From Pseudomonadota bacterium (lineage in GTDB: Bacteria > Pseudomonadota > Gammaproteobacteria > Burkholderiales > Rhodocyclaceae), in the NCBI GenBank assembly GCA_018241665.1, contig JAFEDK010000014.1, positions 1 through 64,000 of the forward strand: a DNA stretch of 64,000 nt, given 5' to 3'. The notes below the pieces were generated by a model. It was not told where the DNA came from. It saw nothing but the letters and a program-made list of their open reading frames with translations, and did no database searches. Both the position numbers and the translations under genes were made by a program. This document shows positions 46,496 to 57,419 of the stretch, piece by piece (within the stretch, counting starts at the first letter, position 1; the number at the start of each line of letters is the position of its first letter).

Positions 46496-47367
46496 CGCTT
46501 ACCTTTGCTTTCTTGCTTGCCCGCCGCCGCAGCAGGCGGTATCGGCCGGAGGGCAAAACCACTGGGGTAGCGGAGATCCACTACCGCCACATTCATGTTC
46601 ACTTGCGCCTTGGCGCGGGGGTAATACTTAACAAAGCGGGCCAGGCGCTCGTCGATCGGCGCCTTCGGCTGGTCGTGTCCGAGCTCGATGGTGAGACCAT
46701 CGTCCATCTTCAGCTGCCAGGCCTCGCGGGCCGACAGGGAGACGCCGACAAGCTGCTTGCCGAGGGGACCGAGCTTGTGCGTGAAATCGTCGAACTTGCT
46801 CAGCAGCGCGCCGGATGAACCCTCCGGTCCGCTAAAGACCGGCATCCGGGCATTGCTGGCCGCCGAGAAGACCTCGCCGTAGCGATTGACCAAGCGCATG
46901 TCACCGGTCTCGCCAACCCGCCAGTAAGCCGACGCAACGTGCTCCTCGAGGCGCACCTCGATCCCGCTCGGCCAGTGCCGGCGCACATCGGCGCGCCGTA
47001 CCCAGGGCAGCTTCTCGAAAGCCCCGCGCACATCGTCCAGATCTACCGTGAAGAAATTGCCACGCAGGGATGAACGCGCCGCGTACTCGAGCTGCGCCGT
47101 GGTGACCTGGGCCAGCGGCGTCATCACCACCACTTCGCGCAGCGGGTACACCGGCAGGCGCGAGATCGCCGCCACCGCCGCGTAGCCGAGGCCCGCCGCG
47201 CCGAACACCATCAGCGCGTCGGAAATCAGGTTGAGGAGCTGCGGGCGGTCCCACAGCCCGTTCCCTCCCGCGTCCCGCGCCGGGCGCGCGGCGCGCCCAC
47301 GCTTCGCCGGGGAGGCCTTGCCTCCCGCTGGCGGCGGAACGTTGGAGGTGGTGCGCTGGTCAGCCAA
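46492..47367 (-). CDS. ftsQ: Cell-division protein FtsQ
   Basis: 291 aa from a TTG at 47367 with GGAG 6 nt upstream; another TTG at 47382 would add five residues, and no ATG lies before the membrane helix. The cytoplasmic tail is basic ([16 protein letters not shown]), then a membrane helix at about residues 50-70 and the POTRA domain ([19 protein letters not shown]), followed by the FtsQ/DivIB beta domain. FtsQ links FtsB and FtsL with the early divisome. The gene overlaps ddlB by 8 nt. The use of a rare TTG start would keep expression low. Confidence 0.93.
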   Translation of the reverse strand: MADQRTTSNVPPPAGGKASPAKRGRAARPARDAGGNGLWDRPQLLNLISDALMVFGAAGLGYAAVAAISRLPVYPLREVVVMTPLAQVTTAQLEYAARSSLRGNFFTVDLDDVRGAFEKLPWVRRADVRRHWPSGIEVRLEEHVASAYWRVGETGDMRLVNRYGEVFSAASNARMPVFSGPEGSSGALLSKFDDFTHKLGPLGKQLVGVSLSAREAWQLKMDDGLTIELGHDQPKAPIDERLARFVKYYPRAKAQVNMNVAVVDLRYPSGFALRPIPPAAAAGKQESKGKR

Positions 47368-48274
47368 GACGCGCTCCGTCAAGGATTTCCAGGCACAGGG
47401 CCTCGAAGGACAGACCGGACACGCGGGCCGACATCGGCACCAGCGAGTGGTTGGTCATGCCCGGGGCGGTATTGATCTCCAGCAGCGTGAAGCGGCCATC
47501 CTCGCGCAGGATCAGGTCGGCACGGCCCCAGCCGCGGCAGCCCAGCATCTGGGCGCAGCGCACGACGGCGGCCTTGATCTCGGCCTCAAGGGCCTCCGGC
47601 AGACCGCTCGGGCAGAAGTACTGGGTATCGTCGGTGAAATACTTGTGCTGATAGTCGTAGTTGCCGTCAGGCGCGACGATGCGCACCAGCGGCAATGCAC
47701 GGTCGCCAAGGAAAGGCGCGGTCAGCTCCTGGCCAGTCACGAACTCCTCCGCCAGCACCAGCGAGTCGTACTTGGCAGCCAGCTCCCAGGCGGCCTTCAG
47801 CTGGCCCGCCTCGGTGACCTTGGTGGCGCCCATGCTGGAACCTTCATGCACCGGCTTGACGAAGATAGGCAGGCCAAGCTCGGCCACCACTGCATCCCAG
47901 TCCGTATTCTCGTCAAGGATCGCGAAGCGCGGCGTCGGCAGGCCGCTGGCCAGCCAAACGAGCTTGGTCCGCCACTTGTCCATGGCGATGGCGGAGGCCA
48001 TCACGCCACTGCCGGTGTAGGGAATGCCCATCAGTTCGAGGGCGCCCTGCACCGTGCCATCTTCGCCACCGCGCCCGTGCAGCGCGATGAAGACACGGTC
48101 GAAACCCTCTTCCTTGAGGATGTGCAGGTCCCGCTCGGCCGGATCGAAGGCATGGGCATCCACGCCCGCGCCCTGCAGCGCCGCCAGCACGGCACCACCC
48201 GACATCAGGGAAATCTCCCGTTCAGCGGACGTACCGCCCAACAGGACCGCCACTTTTCCGAATCGACTGCTCAC
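47360..48274 (-). CDS. ddlB: D-alanine--D-alanine ligase
   Basis: 304 aa from the GTG at 48274, which has AAGGTGG 8 nt upstream; GTGs at 48286 and 48301 are alternatives. ATP-grasp enzyme that joins two D-Ala for the peptidoglycan stem. Motifs: [22 protein letters not shown] at the N-terminus (the signature is GGTSAERE), [12 protein letters not shown], the ATP-grasp segment [10 protein letters not shown], and [15 protein letters not shown] near the end. It partly overlaps the end of murC by a few nt and ftsQ at its own end. Confidence 0.96.
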   Translation of the reverse strand: MSSRFGKVAVLLGGTSAEREISLMSGGAVLAALQGAGVDAHAFDPAERDLHILKEEGFDRVFIALHGRGGEDGTVQGALELMGIPYTGSGVMASAIAMDKWRTKLVWLASGLPTPRFAILDENTDWDAVVAELGLPIFVKPVHEGSSMGATKVTEAGQLKAAWELAAKYDSLVLAEEFVTGQELTAPFLGDRALPLVRIVAPDGNYDYQHKYFTDDTQYFCPSGLPEALEAEIKAAVVRCAQMLGCRGWGRADLILREDGRFTLLEINTAPGMTNHSLVPMSARVSGLSFEALCLEILDGARLG

Positions 48275-48275
48275 C

Positions 48276-49685
48276 TCAGTTGCCACCTTTTTGGACTCCA
48301 CCGCTTACCAGTTTGCCGGGTACGGCGCCGATGCTGCCGGCGCCCATCGTGATCACCACGTCCCCGTCCTGCGCCGCGGCCAGGATGGCCGCCGGCATGT
48401 CTTCGATGTTCTCGACGAACACCGGCTCGATCTTGCCCGCCACGCGCAGCGCCCGCGCCAGCGAACGGCCGTCGGCGGCCACGATGGGCGCCTCGCCGGC
48501 GGCATACACGTCGCCGAGCAGCAGCGCATCGACGGTGGACAAGACCTTCACGAAATCCTCGAAACAGTCCCGCGTGCGCGTGTAGCGGTGCGGCTGGAAA
48601 GCCAGCATCAGGCGCTTGTGCGGGAAGGCGCCGCGGGCCGCGGCGATGGTCGCCGCCATTTCCACCGGATGGTGGCCGTAGTCGTCGATGACGGTGATCG
48701 CGCCACCATTCGGCAGCGCCACCTCGCCGTAGCGCTGGAAGCGCCGGCCGACGCCCTTGAACTCGGCCAGGGCCTTGACGATGGCTTCATCGGACACGCC
48801 GACCTCGGTCGCCACCGCAATTGCCGCCAGCGCGTTGAGCACGTTGTGGCGGCCCGGCAGGTTGAGCACCACGTGCAGGGGCTCGAATTCCCCGTGGCGA
48901 CGCAGCACGTCGAACGTCATCTTGCCGTCCACCGCGTGGATGTTTTCCGCATGCACGTGGGCCGACTCGGAGAAGCCGTAGCGGACGATCTGCTTGGACA
49001 CCAGCGGCACGATGGAGCGCACGTGCTTGTCGTCGTCACACAGCACCGCCACGCCGTAGAAGGGCAGGTGCTGCAGGAAATCCACGAAGGACTGCTTGAG
49101 CCGCGCGAAATCGTGGCCGTAGGTTTCCATGTGGTCGGCGTCGATGTTGGTGACCACAGAGATCACCGGCGTCAGCAGCAGGAAGGACGCATCCGACTCG
49201 TCCGCCTCGGCAACCAGGAAATCGCCCTTGCCGAGGCGCGCATTGGCCCCGGCGGCGTTGAGCTTGCCACCGATCACGAAGGTCGGGTCCAGCCCGCCCT
49301 CGGCGAGGATGCTCGCCACCAGCGAGGTGGTCGTCGTCTTGCCGTGGGTGCCGGCAATGGCAATGCCCTGCTTGAGGCGCATCAGCTCGGCCAGCATCTG
49401 GGCCCGCGGCACCACCGGAATACCGCGGTTGCGGGCGGCGATGACTTCCGGGTTGTCGCCCTTGACGGCGGTGGACGTCACCACCGCGTCGGCCTCGGCC
49501 ACGTTCTCGGCGGCATGCCCCTGCACAACGCGGGCGCCCAGCGCCTGCAGGCGGCGGGTCGCCACGTTGTCGCCGAGGTCGGAACCGCTGACCTCGTAGC
49601 CGAGGTTGAGCAGCACCTCGGCGATGCCGCTCATGCCAGCGCCGCCGATCCCGACGAAATGAATGCTTTTGACTTTGTGTTTCAC
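48276..49685 (-). CDS. murC: UDP-N-acetylmuramate--L-alanine ligase
   Basis: 469 aa from a GTG at 49685, with AAGGA 8 nt upstream and the N-terminus (M)[19 protein letters not shown]. MurC adds L-Ala to UDP-MurNAc using [12 protein letters not shown] is the nucleotide-sugar loop and [12 protein letters not shown] the ATP P-loop; the central [10 protein letters not shown] and DDYGHHPVE motifs are intact. The length is typical. It lies 10 nt downstream of murG. Confidence 0.97.
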   Translation of the reverse strand: MKHKVKSIHFVGIGGAGMSGIAEVLLNLGYEVSGSDLGDNVATRRLQALGARVVQGHAAENVAEADAVVTSTAVKGDNPEVIAARNRGIPVVPRAQMLAELMRLKQGIAIAGTHGKTTTTSLVASILAEGGLDPTFVIGGKLNAAGANARLGKGDFLVAEADESDASFLLLTPVISVVTNIDADHMETYGHDFARLKQSFVDFLQHLPFYGVAVLCDDDKHVRSIVPLVSKQIVRYGFSESAHVHAENIHAVDGKMTFDVLRRHGEFEPLHVVLNLPGRHNVLNALAAIAVATEVGVSDEAIVKALAEFKGVGRRFQRYGEVALPNGGAITVIDDYGHHPVEMAATIAAARGAFPHKRLMLAFQPHRYTRTRDCFEDFVKVLSTVDALLLGDVYAAGEAPIVAADGRSLARALRVAGKIEPVFVENIEDMPAAILAAAQDGDVVITMGAGSIGAVPGKLVSGGVQKGGN

Positions 49686-49694
49686 GTTCTTCCT

Positions 49695-50753
49695 TTACCC
49701 GGCGAGACCGGCGCAGACGTCCGCCACACGGGCCGTCGCTTCCGGTTTGGCACACCCGCGGGCCTTGTCGGCCATCGTCAGCAGGCGCTCGCGATCCATT
49801 TCCTGCAGCAGCGCGGCCAGGCGCTGCGGCGTCAGTTCGGTTTGCGGCAACAGCACCGCCGCGCCAGCATCGGCGAGGAAGCGGGCGTTGCCGGTCTGGT
49901 GGTCATCCACCGCGTGGGGGAAAGGCACCAGCACGCTGGCCACGCCGACGGCCGCCAACTCGGCGACGGTCAATGCGCCGGAGCGGCAGATCACCAGATC
50001 GGCATTGGCATAGCGCACCGCCATGTCGTCGATGAAGGGCAGCAACTCGCCTTCCACACCAGCGGCCTGATAGGCCGCGCGCAGCGCATCGATCTGCCTG
50101 GCGCCGGCTTGATGAGTAACCGACGGCCGTTGCTCCGGTGCCAGCAGCGCCAGCGCCTTTGGCATCGCCTCATTGAGAGCCGCGGCGCCGAGACTGCCGC
50201 CAACCACCAGCACCCGCAGCGGACCGCTTCGGCCGGCAAAGCGCTCGGCTGGCGGCGCTACCGCGGTGATTTCGGCACGCACCGGATTGCCAGCCCACTC
50301 GCCCTTCTTCAGCACGCCCGGGAAACCGGTCACCACCCTGTCGGCGACGCCAGCCAGCACGCGGTTGGCCAGGCCGGCAACGGAATTCTGTTCATGCACC
50401 ACCACCGGCCGGCCGAGCAGCGCAGCCATCATGCCGCCGGGGAAGGTCACGTAGCCACCCATGCCGAGCACCACGTCCGGCTTGACGCGGCGGATCTGGC
50501 CGAGGGCCTGGGCGAAGCCACGCAGCAGGTTGAACGGCAGCAGCAGCTTGCGCAGCACACCCTTGCCGCGCAGGGCCGAGAAACGCACCCAGGCCATGTC
50601 GTAGCCGCTGGCCGGCACGATGCGCGCTTCCATGCCTTCCGGGTTACCCATCCACACCACCTTCCAGCCGCGCGCGCGCAGGGCATCCGCAACGGCGAGG
50701 CCGGGGTAGATGTGGCCGCCAGTACCGCCGGCCATGACCATCAGCGTCGGCAT
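49695..50753 (-). CDS. murG: Lipid II synthase GlcNAc transferase MurG
   Basis: 352 aa from the ATG at 50753, which overlaps the ftsW stop (ATGA). MurG transfers GlcNAc to lipid I at the inner face of the membrane. GT-B motifs: [15 protein letters not shown] at the N-terminus, [25 protein letters not shown] and [15 protein letters not shown] for the UDP-GlcNAc site. The open frame upstream of the start is a shadow of ftsW. Confidence 0.97.
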   Translation of the reverse strand: MPTLMVMAGGTGGHIYPGLAVADALRARGWKVVWMGNPEGMEARIVPASGYDMAWVRFSALRGKGVLRKLLLPFNLLRGFAQALGQIRRVKPDVVLGMGGYVTFPGGMMAALLGRPVVVHEQNSVAGLANRVLAGVADRVVTGFPGVLKKGEWAGNPVRAEITAVAPPAERFAGRSGPLRVLVVGGSLGAAALNEAMPKALALLAPEQRPSVTHQAGARQIDALRAAYQAAGVEGELLPFIDDMAVRYANADLVICRSGALTVAELAAVGVASVLVPFPHAVDDHQTGNARFLADAGAAVLLPQTELTPQRLAALLQEMDRERLLTMADKARGCAKPEATARVADVCAGLAG

Positions 50754-51988
50754 CAGGCCTTGCCTCCACGCATGATCTGGCGGTTTTCCCAGTCGATCCG
50801 CAGGAGGATCGCCACGGCCACGCAGTTGGCGAGGATGCCGGAGCCACCGAAGCTCATCATCGGCAGGGTCAGGCCCTTGGTGGGCAGCAGTCCCATGTTC
50901 ACGCCCATGTTGATGAAGGACTGCACGCCGAACCAGATGGCGATGCCCTGGGCCACCAGGGCTGCATAGTTGCGTTCGAGGATCACCGCCTGGCGGCCAA
51001 TGGCGAAGGCGCGCTGGATCAGGATCGCGAACAGCACGATGACCGTCACCACGCCGGCGAAGCCGAGCTCCTCGGCGATCACCGCCAACAGGAAGTCGGT
51101 ATGGGCTTCCGGCAGGTAGAACAGTTTCTCGATGCTGCCGCCAAGACCGACACCGAACCACTCGCCGCGACCGAAGGCGATCAGCGCGTGGGACAGCTGG
51201 TAGCCCTTGCCGTAGGCGTCCTGCCACGGGTCCATGAAGCCGAGGATGCGCTGGCGACGGTACTCGGAGAAAGTGATCAGCAGCACGAAGCCCACCGCCG
51301 CCACCACCGCCAGCAGCGCGAACAGGCGGACATTGATGCCGCCCAGGAAGAGCACGCCGAAGGCGATCGCGGTGATCACCACGAAGGCGCCAAAGTCCGG
51401 CTCTTTCAACAGCAGGAAGCCGACGAACAGGATCACCCCGGCCATCGGCAGGAAGCCCTGCTTGAAGCTGCCCATCAGTGGCAGCTTGCGAGCGGTGTAA
51501 TCAGCCGCGTACAGGGCCGCGAACAGCTTCATCAATTCGGACGGCTGCAGGTTGACCACCCCCAGCGGCAGCCAGCGGCGGGCGCCATTCACGTCCCGCC
51601 CCACATGGGGAATCAGCACGATCAGCAGCAACACCACCCCGGCGATGAACAGCCACGGCGCCATCTCCTGCCAGGCACGCATCGGAATCTGGAAGACCAC
51701 CACCCCGGCAATCACCCCGATCGCCAGAAAGACCGCGTGGCGGATCAGGAAGTAGGCCGGCTGGTGGCCGAACATGCGACTGCCCTCGGCCGTCGCGATG
51801 GACGCCGAGAACACCATCACCAACCCCATCAGCAGCAGCGCCGCCGACGACCAGATCAGGGCCGGATCGAGCTCCCGCGGCTGGCTGAGCGGCCGCATCA
51901 GGCGATGGACCGCCCGGCCAGCCACCAGCGAATCGTTGTCGCCGGCGTGGCGGGCCCAGAAATCGGACAGGCGGGCGGCGAGCTTCAT
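50753..51988 (-). CDS. ftsW: SEDS-family lipid II polymerase/flippase FtsW
   Basis: 411 aa with about ten membrane helices. FtsW is the septal glycan polymerase that works with FtsI. SEDS motifs are visible: [10 protein letters not shown], the [12 protein letters not shown] segment with its conserved Glu/Asp, and the C-terminal [20 protein letters not shown]. The cytoplasmic N-terminus starts [16 protein letters not shown]. It overlaps murD upstream and murG downstream by 4 and 1 nt. Confidence 0.96.
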   Translation of the reverse strand: MKLAARLSDFWARHAGDNDSLVAGRAVHRLMRPLSQPRELDPALIWSSAALLLMGLVMVFSASIATAEGSRMFGHQPAYFLIRHAVFLAIGVIAGVVVFQIPMRAWQEMAPWLFIAGVVLLLIVLIPHVGRDVNGARRWLPLGVVNLQPSELMKLFAALYAADYTARKLPLMGSFKQGFLPMAGVILFVGFLLLKEPDFGAFVVITAIAFGVLFLGGINVRLFALLAVVAAVGFVLLITFSEYRRQRILGFMDPWQDAYGKGYQLSHALIAFGRGEWFGVGLGGSIEKLFYLPEAHTDFLLAVIAEELGFAGVVTVIVLFAILIQRAFAIGRQAVILERNYAALVAQGIAIWFGVQSFINMGVNMGLLPTKGLTLPMMSFGGSGILANCVAVAILLRIDWENRQIMRGGKA

Positions 51989-53376
51989 ACGGCACGCACT
52001 CCGGGGAGACGTTTCACCGCGTCGATGAAGACCTGGGCGCGGTGGGCATAGTTGCGGAACATGTCGAGACTGGCACAGGCGGGCGACAACAGCACCACGT
52101 CGCCGGCTTCGGCCCGGGCGTTGGCCTCCAGCACCGCCACATCCATGTCAGCGGCGTGGAGCAGCGGCACGCCGCAGCCAGCCACCGCGGCCTCAATGGT
52201 TCGCGCATCACGGCCGATCAGCACCACCGCGCGGGCATAGCGAGAGAAGGCATCCTTCAGCGGCGAGAAATCCTGGCCCTTGCCGTCGCCGCCGACGATC
52301 AGCACCACCTTGCGACGCAGGCCTTCCAGTGCAGCGACTGTCGCGCCGACGTTGGTCCCCTTGGAATCGTCGTAATAGGTCACGCCGTCATCCCGCTCGG
52401 CGACCAGCTCGACCCGGTGCGGCAGTCCGCGGAAGGCTTTCAGCGCCGCAACCAGGCTGTGGCGCGGTAGACCGGCCGCCTCGCCCAGGGCCAGTGCGGC
52501 CAGCGCGTTGGCCACGTTGTGGCTGCCCGCCAGTTGCAGTTCCGAGCGCGCCAGCAGACGTTCAGCGCCACGCATCAGCCACTCGCCGTCAGCCGCCTGC
52601 ACGACGCCGAAATCATCGACGCCGGTCGGCGCATCAACGCCGAAGGTGAACACGCGCCGACCCGGCCGGGCCATCGCCGCCACCCGGGCATCTTCCCGAT
52701 TGAGGACCTGCACGCCGGCGCCCTGGAACACCGCGGCCTTGGTGGCAGCGTAGTCGTCCAGTCCGTCATAGCGATCCAGGTGATCGTCCGTGACATTGAG
52801 AACAGTGGCCGAAACCGCGCCAAGCGCCGGCGCGGTTTCGAGCTGGAAGCTCGACAGCTCGAGCACCCACACAGCAGGCAGCACCTGGCCGGCGGCTTGG
52901 CGCTCCATCAAAACGTCCAGCGCGGCCGGGCTGATGTTGCCGGCCACCACACCATCCACACCGCAGGCCCGCACCATCTCGCCGGCCAGCGTGGTGGTGG
53001 TGGTCTTGCCGTTGGTGCCGGTGATCGCGATGATCTTCGTCTGCTCACGCACACCGAGGGCCTCGAGGGCCTGGACCAGCAGATCCATCTCGCCGACGAC
53101 CGGGATGCCGCGCTGGCGCGCCGTCACCACCAGCGGCTGACGCGGATCGACCCCCGGGCTGATCGCAATGCGGCCCACGCCGTCGAGCAGGGCCAGCTCG
53201 AACGGACCGGAGACGAGCTCCGCCGCCGGCACCTCGGCACGCAGGCGATCCACGCCGGGCGGCACCGCCCGGGAATCCGCCACCCGCAGCGCCACGCCCT
53301 GCCCGGCCAGCCAGCGGGCCATCGCCAGGCCGGATTCGCCGAGGCCGAGAACGAGGGTGAGTTCAGACGTACTCAT
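51985..53376 (-). CDS. murD: UDP-MurNAc-L-alanine--D-glutamate ligase
   Basis: 463 aa. MurD adds D-Glu to UDP-MurNAc-L-Ala. Motifs: [16 protein letters not shown] at the N-terminus, P-loop [30 protein letters not shown] and [12 protein letters not shown]. The start ATG lies 6 nt after the mraY stop. The final 4 nt overlap ftsW. Full length and apparently intact. Confidence 0.97.
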   Translation of the reverse strand: MSTSELTLVLGLGESGLAMARWLAGQGVALRVADSRAVPPGVDRLRAEVPAAELVSGPFELALLDGVGRIAISPGVDPRQPLVVTARQRGIPVVGEMDLLVQALEALGVREQTKIIAITGTNGKTTTTTLAGEMVRACGVDGVVAGNISPAALDVLMERQAAGQVLPAVWVLELSSFQLETAPALGAVSATVLNVTDDHLDRYDGLDDYAATKAAVFQGAGVQVLNREDARVAAMARPGRRVFTFGVDAPTGVDDFGVVQAADGEWLMRGAERLLARSELQLAGSHNVANALAALALGEAAGLPRHSLVAALKAFRGLPHRVELVAERDDGVTYYDDSKGTNVGATVAALEGLRRKVVLIVGGDGKGQDFSPLKDAFSRYARAVVLIGRDARTIEAAVAGCGVPLLHAADMDVAVLEANARAEAGDVVLLSPACASLDMFRNYAHRAQVFIDAVKRLPGVRAV

Positions 53377-53382
53377 GTCGGC

Positions 53383-54471
53383 TTACCGCAGCTTGAGGGT
53401 GGACAGGCCGAACAGCACGAGCATGATCGTGATGATCCAGAAGCGCACGACCACCTGGGTTTCCTTCCAGCCACCGAGCTCGTAGTGGTGGTGCAGCGGC
53501 GCCATGCGGAAGATGCGTTTGCCGCCCGAATACTTGAAGTACAGCACCTGCACCATCACCGACAGGGCCTCGGCGACGAACAGGCCGCCCATGATGAACA
53601 GCACGATCTCCTGGCGGACGATCACCGCGATGGTGCCCATCGCCGCACCGAGGGCCAGTGCGCCGACGTCGCCCATGAAGACTTCCGCCGGGTAGGCGTT
53701 GAACCACAGGAAGCCCAGACCGGCACCGGCGATTGCGCCGCAGATCACCGCCAGCTCACCAGCGCCCGGGATGTAGGGCACGCCGAGGTACTTGGAAAAG
53801 CCCATGTGGCCGGCCACGTAGGCGAAGATCGCCAGCGCCGAGCTGACCATCACGGTCGGCATGATCGCCAGGCCGTCGAGGCCGTCGGTGAGGTTCACCG
53901 AGTGGCTGGTGCCGTTGATGACGAAGTAGCTCAGGATGATGAAACCGATCACACCGAGTGGATAAGCCACGGTCTTGAAGAAGGGCACGATCAGTTCGAT
54001 CTGGGCCGGCAGCGTGGCGGTCAGACCGAGGAACACGGCCGCAGCCAAGGCGATGGCAGAGGTCCAGAAGTATTTCCAGCGGCTCGCCAAGCCCTTCGGA
54101 TCGCGATAGACCACCTTGCGCCAGTCATCCACCCAGCCCACGGCACCAAAGCCGAGGGTCACGAAGAGCACCACCCACACGTACTTGTTGCGCAGATCGC
54201 CCCACAGTAGCGTGGTGATGGCGATGGCGATGAGGATCAGCGCCCCCCCCATGGTGGGCGTGCCCGCCTTGGTCAAATGGGACTTGGGACCATCATCACG
54301 GACAGCCTGGCCGATTTTCTTGGCGGCCAGCCAGCGGATCACCGGCGGGCCGAAGACGAGTGACAGCACCAGCGCCGTACCGGCAGCCAGCACCGCGCGC
54401 AACGTGATGTAGCCGAACACGTTGAAGAAACGGGCGTCCTTGCCCAGCCACAGGGCAAGTTCAAGCAGCAT
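53383..54471 (-). CDS. mraY: Phospho-MurNAc-pentapeptide transferase
   Basis: 362 aa with ten predicted membrane helices. MraY makes lipid I from UDP-MurNAc-pentapeptide and undecaprenyl phosphate. Motifs: [26 protein letters not shown], the [20 protein letters not shown] segment with the catalytic Asp cluster, and the [16 protein letters not shown] His-rich loop. The gene is preceded by a 60-bp gap after murF, the largest break in the early part of this operon. Confidence 0.97.
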   Translation of the reverse strand: MLLELALWLGKDARFFNVFGYITLRAVLAAGTALVLSLVFGPPVIRWLAAKKIGQAVRDDGPKSHLTKAGTPTMGGALILIAIAITTLLWGDLRNKYVWVVLFVTLGFGAVGWVDDWRKVVYRDPKGLASRWKYFWTSAIALAAAVFLGLTATLPAQIELIVPFFKTVAYPLGVIGFIILSYFVINGTSHSVNLTDGLDGLAIMPTVMVSSALAIFAYVAGHMGFSKYLGVPYIPGAGELAVICGAIAGAGLGFLWFNAYPAEVFMGDVGALALGAAMGTIAVIVRQEIVLFIMGGLFVAEALSVMVQVLYFKYSGGKRIFRMAPLHHHYELGGWKETQVVVRFWIITIMLVLFGLSTLKLR

Positions 54472-54531
54472 GCCGGGCCTCCCCGCGAACGAAGGAAACC
54501 GGACTGCCCACCCATGTACCGCTAAGAATCA

Positions 54532-55905
54532 TCAAACCTTCTCCGTGATGGCGTTCACGACCCGTTCCATCTTCATGAAACGGGAACCTTTCACGAGCAC
54601 CACCGTATCTGCATTGAGCTCCTGCTTCAGCGCCGCGACGAGGTCGTCGAGCTTGCTGAAATGGAACCCGCCTTCACCGAAATTGCGTGCCGCAATCTCG
54701 CTCATCTCACCCAGACCAAACAGGAAATCGACGCCTTCGCTCTTGGCGTAGCCGCCGATCTCGTCGTGGTACTGGAAACTCTGCTCGCCGATCTCCCCCA
54801 TGTCTCCGATCACCAGGATCTTGCGGCCCGGGGTGGCGGCCAGCACTGCGATGCCGGCACGCATCGAGTCGGGGTTGGCGTTGTAGCTGTCGTCGATGAC
54901 CACGGCGCGATTGACGCCCTTGCACAGGTGCAGGCGTCCAGGCGTCCCGGTGAATTCCCCCAGGCCTTCAGCCACCGCATCGAGGGATACGCCAGCCGCC
55001 AGGCACGCGGCAGCGGCGGCCAGCGCATTGCGCACGTTGTGTTCGCCAGGCACTTGCAGCCGGAAGCGGACTTCGCCCTGGGGGGCGCGGAGCACGACAT
55101 CGCTGGCAAAACCATGGCAGGTCGTGCGGGCGCTGACGTCGGCAGCCGCCTTCAGGCCGAAGCTGAGCGTCCGGCGCCCTTCATTGAGGCCTTGCCAGAA
55201 GCCCGCAAAGGCGTCGTCGGCATTGATCACCGCGACGCCGTCCGACGCCAGGCCGTTGTAGATCGCCCCCTTTTCGCGGGCGACCTCCTTGAGGTTTCCC
55301 ATGCCCTCCAGGTGCGCGCGCTGGGCATTATTCACCAGCGCCACGGTGGGGCGGGTCAGATGGGTCAGGTAGTCGATCTCGCCCGGATGGTTCATGCCCA
55401 TCTCGATGACCGCCGCCCGGTGGTTGCCCGACAGGCGCAGCAGCATCAGCGGGAGGCCGATGTCGTTGTTGAGGTTGCCCTTGGTGGCCAGCACGGCGAG
55501 ATCCGGATCGAAGCCGTCGCGACGCACCTGCGCGCGAAGGATCGCCGCGCACATTTCCTTTACCGTGGTCTTGCCGTTGCTGCCGGTGACACCGATCAGC
55601 GGGAGCTCGAAACGGCTCCGCCAGTTCGCCGCCAGGCGGCCAAGGCCGAGACGCGTGTCGTCGACGATGACCAGCGGCAGCGGCACAGGGTTGGCCGCCG
55701 CCCAGGCACGGTCCACCATCGCCGCCACGGCCCCTTGCCCAGCGACCGCAGCAACGAAGGCGTGGCCATCGAAGCGCTCGCCACGCAGGGCAACGAACAG
55801 CTGGCCGGGCTGGATCCCGCGGGAGTCGGTGCTGACCGAGGAAAAGGTGACGTTGCCACCCACCGCCGTGCCCGCCGTGGCCAGCGCGGCTGCCTGGATA
55901 TCCAT
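54532..55905 (-). CDS. murF: UDP-MurNAc-tripeptide--D-Ala-D-Ala ligase
   Basis: 457 aa from the ATG at 55905, which shares one base with the murE stop (TGATG); a GTG at 55908 directly before it is an alternative. MurF adds D-Ala-D-Ala to UDP-MurNAc-tripeptide. Motifs: P-loop GVTGSNGKTTVKEM, EMGMNHPGEI, DDSYNANPDSMRAGI and NADTVVLVKGSRFMKMERVV. AGGGAGA lies nine bases upstream. Confidence 0.96.
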   Translation of the reverse strand: MDIQAAALATAGTAVGGNVTFSSVSTDSRGIQPGQLFVALRGERFDGHAFVAAVAGQGAVAAMVDRAWAAANPVPLPLVIVDDTRLGLGRLAANWRSRFELPLIGVTGSNGKTTVKEMCAAILRAQVRRDGFDPDLAVLATKGNLNNDIGLPLMLLRLSGNHRAAVIEMGMNHPGEIDYLTHLTRPTVALVNNAQRAHLEGMGNLKEVAREKGAIYNGLASDGVAVINADDAFAGFWQGLNEGRRTLSFGLKAAADVSARTTCHGFASDVVLRAPQGEVRFRLQVPGEHNVRNALAAAAACLAAGVSLDAVAEGLGEFTGTPGRLHLCKGVNRAVVIDDSYNANPDSMRAGIAVLAATPGRKILVIGDMGEIGEQSFQYHDEIGGYAKSEGVDFLFGLGEMSEIAARNFGEGGFHFSKLDDLVAALKQELNADTVVLVKGSRFMKMERVVNAITEKV

Positions 55906-57419
55906 CACAGAAGGTCTCCCTGGACATCATTCCAGGCCTGCAGCGCGACCCGGGCCTGCTCCACGTCGGAGAAGGGATAGCGCACACCCTTTATTTCCTG
56001 GTAGGGCTCATGCCCCTTGCCGGCGACCACGATCACGTCGTCGGCGGCCGAGGACAGGATCGCCTTGCGGATCGCCTCGGCACGGTCGGGAACGATCTCG
56101 GCCTGCGGCCCGGCGGCCACCGCGATCTGCCGGAGGATCTCCAGCGGGTCCTCGCTGCGCGGGTTGTCGCTGGTCAGCACGACCCGGTCGGCCAGGCGGG
56201 CAGCCAGCTCACCCATGATCGGCCGCTTGCCGGGGTCACGATCACCACCGCAGCCAAACACGCAGGTCATGCGCCCGTTACGGGCGGTGACGGTGGCGCG
56301 CACCGCACGCAGCACCTGTTCGAGGGCGTCCGGGGAGTGGGCGTAATCCACCACCACCAGCGGGTCGCAAACGCCGCCCATGGTCTGCATGCGCCCCTGG
56401 GGCGGGGTCAGGCCTTCCGCCACCGAGGCCGCATCATCCAGCGTGAAGCCGGACGCCATCAGCGTGCCGATGACGGCCAGCAGGTTGGATACGTTGAACT
56501 GCCCGACCAGGTTGGGATAGAGGTCGGCGGATTCGTTGCCGCAGCGCGCCGTGAAGCGAATGCCGGCCGCCGTGGTGGTCAGCTTGTCGGCGATCAGCAC
56601 CCGATTGACCGGCGCCGCGTCGGCGTTGCTGGCAATCAGGGTGTAGCCGATGACTTCCAGCCCATGTCCGGCCAGCCGCCGCGCTTGCTCCATGCCGAAG
56701 CGGTCGTCCAGATTCAGGACCACCGAACGCAGACCGGGCATGTCGAACAGGCGGGCCTTGGCGGTCGCGTAGTTCTCCATGCTGCCGTGGTAGTCGAGAT
56801 GGTCGCGGGTCAGATTGGTGAGCACCGCCACGTCGAAACGCAAGCCATTGAGACGCCCCTGGTCGAGTCCGATGGAGGACACTTCCATGGCCACCGCCTG
56901 GGCATCGGCAGCGCGGAATTCCGCCAGGGTGCGATGCAGGGTCAGGCTGTCCGGCGTGGTGTTGAGGCTGGCCGACAGGGCGCCGGGAAAACCGATGCCG
57001 AGAGTGCCAACCACCCCGCACTTGCGGCCGAGAGCGGCAAATGCACGGGTCAACCACTGGCTCACCGAGGTCTTGCCGTTGGTGCCGGTCACGCCGACCA
57101 GCCAGAGGGCTTCTGACGGGCGCCCGCAGACTTCGTCCGCCAGATAGCCCGACAGCGTCGCCAAGCCATCCACCGCCAGATTGGGAACCTGCAGGCCGGC
57201 ATCCCAGGCGTGGCCCTGGCGCTCCCACAGCACGGCAGCGGCACCCGCGTGCACGGCCTCGGTAATGAAACGCCGACCGTCCACACGGTGCCCCGGACAG
57301 GCCAGGAAGACATCACCGGCACGGACCTGGCGCGAATCGGCGCACAGGCGGGTCACTTCCACGCCGGCCTTGGCCAGCTCTTCGAGAACGGCGCGCGCCT
57401 TCTGCTGAGGCTGCTGCAT
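55905..57419 (-). CDS. murE: UDP-MurNAc-L-Ala-D-Glu--meso-diaminopimelate ligase
   Basis: 504 aa. MurE adds meso-diaminopimelate to the stem peptide. P-loop GVTGTNGKTSVSQWL; the substrate motif DNPRSEDP (about residue 415) marks meso-DAP rather than L-Lys specificity, as expected for a Gram-negative. FACGGDRDPGKRPIM-type motif is present as GCGGDRDPGKRP. The start ATG lies immediately before the ftsI stop (no gap). Confidence 0.97.
   Translation of the reverse strand: MQQPQQKARAVLEELAKAGVEVTRLCADSRQVRAGDVFLACPGHRVDGRRFITEAVHAGAAAVLWERQGHAWDAGLQVPNLAVDGLATLSGYLADEVCGRPSEALWLVGVTGTNGKTSVSQWLTRAFAALGRKCGVVGTLGIGFPGALSASLNTTPDSLTLHRTLAEFRAADAQAVAMEVSSIGLDQGRLNGLRFDVAVLTNLTRDHLDYHGSMENYATAKARLFDMPGLRSVVLNLDDRFGMEQARRLAGHGLEVIGYTLIASNADAAPVNRVLIADKLTTTAAGIRFTARCGNESADLYPNLVGQFNVSNLLAVIGTLMASGFTLDDAASVAEGLTPPQGRMQTMGGVCDPLVVVDYAHSPDALEQVLRAVRATVTARNGRMTCVFGCGGDRDPGKRPIMGELAARLADRVVLTSDNPRSEDPLEILRQIAVAAGPQAEIVPDRAEAIRKAILSSAADDVIVVAGKGHEPYQEIKGVRYPFSDVEQARVALQAWNDVQGDLL

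Noticed and set aside
48024-50969. 981-aa plus-strand open frame across murC and murG
   Set aside because: It is antisense to intact, well-recognised dcw genes and has shadow composition (His/Arg/Gln/Gly).
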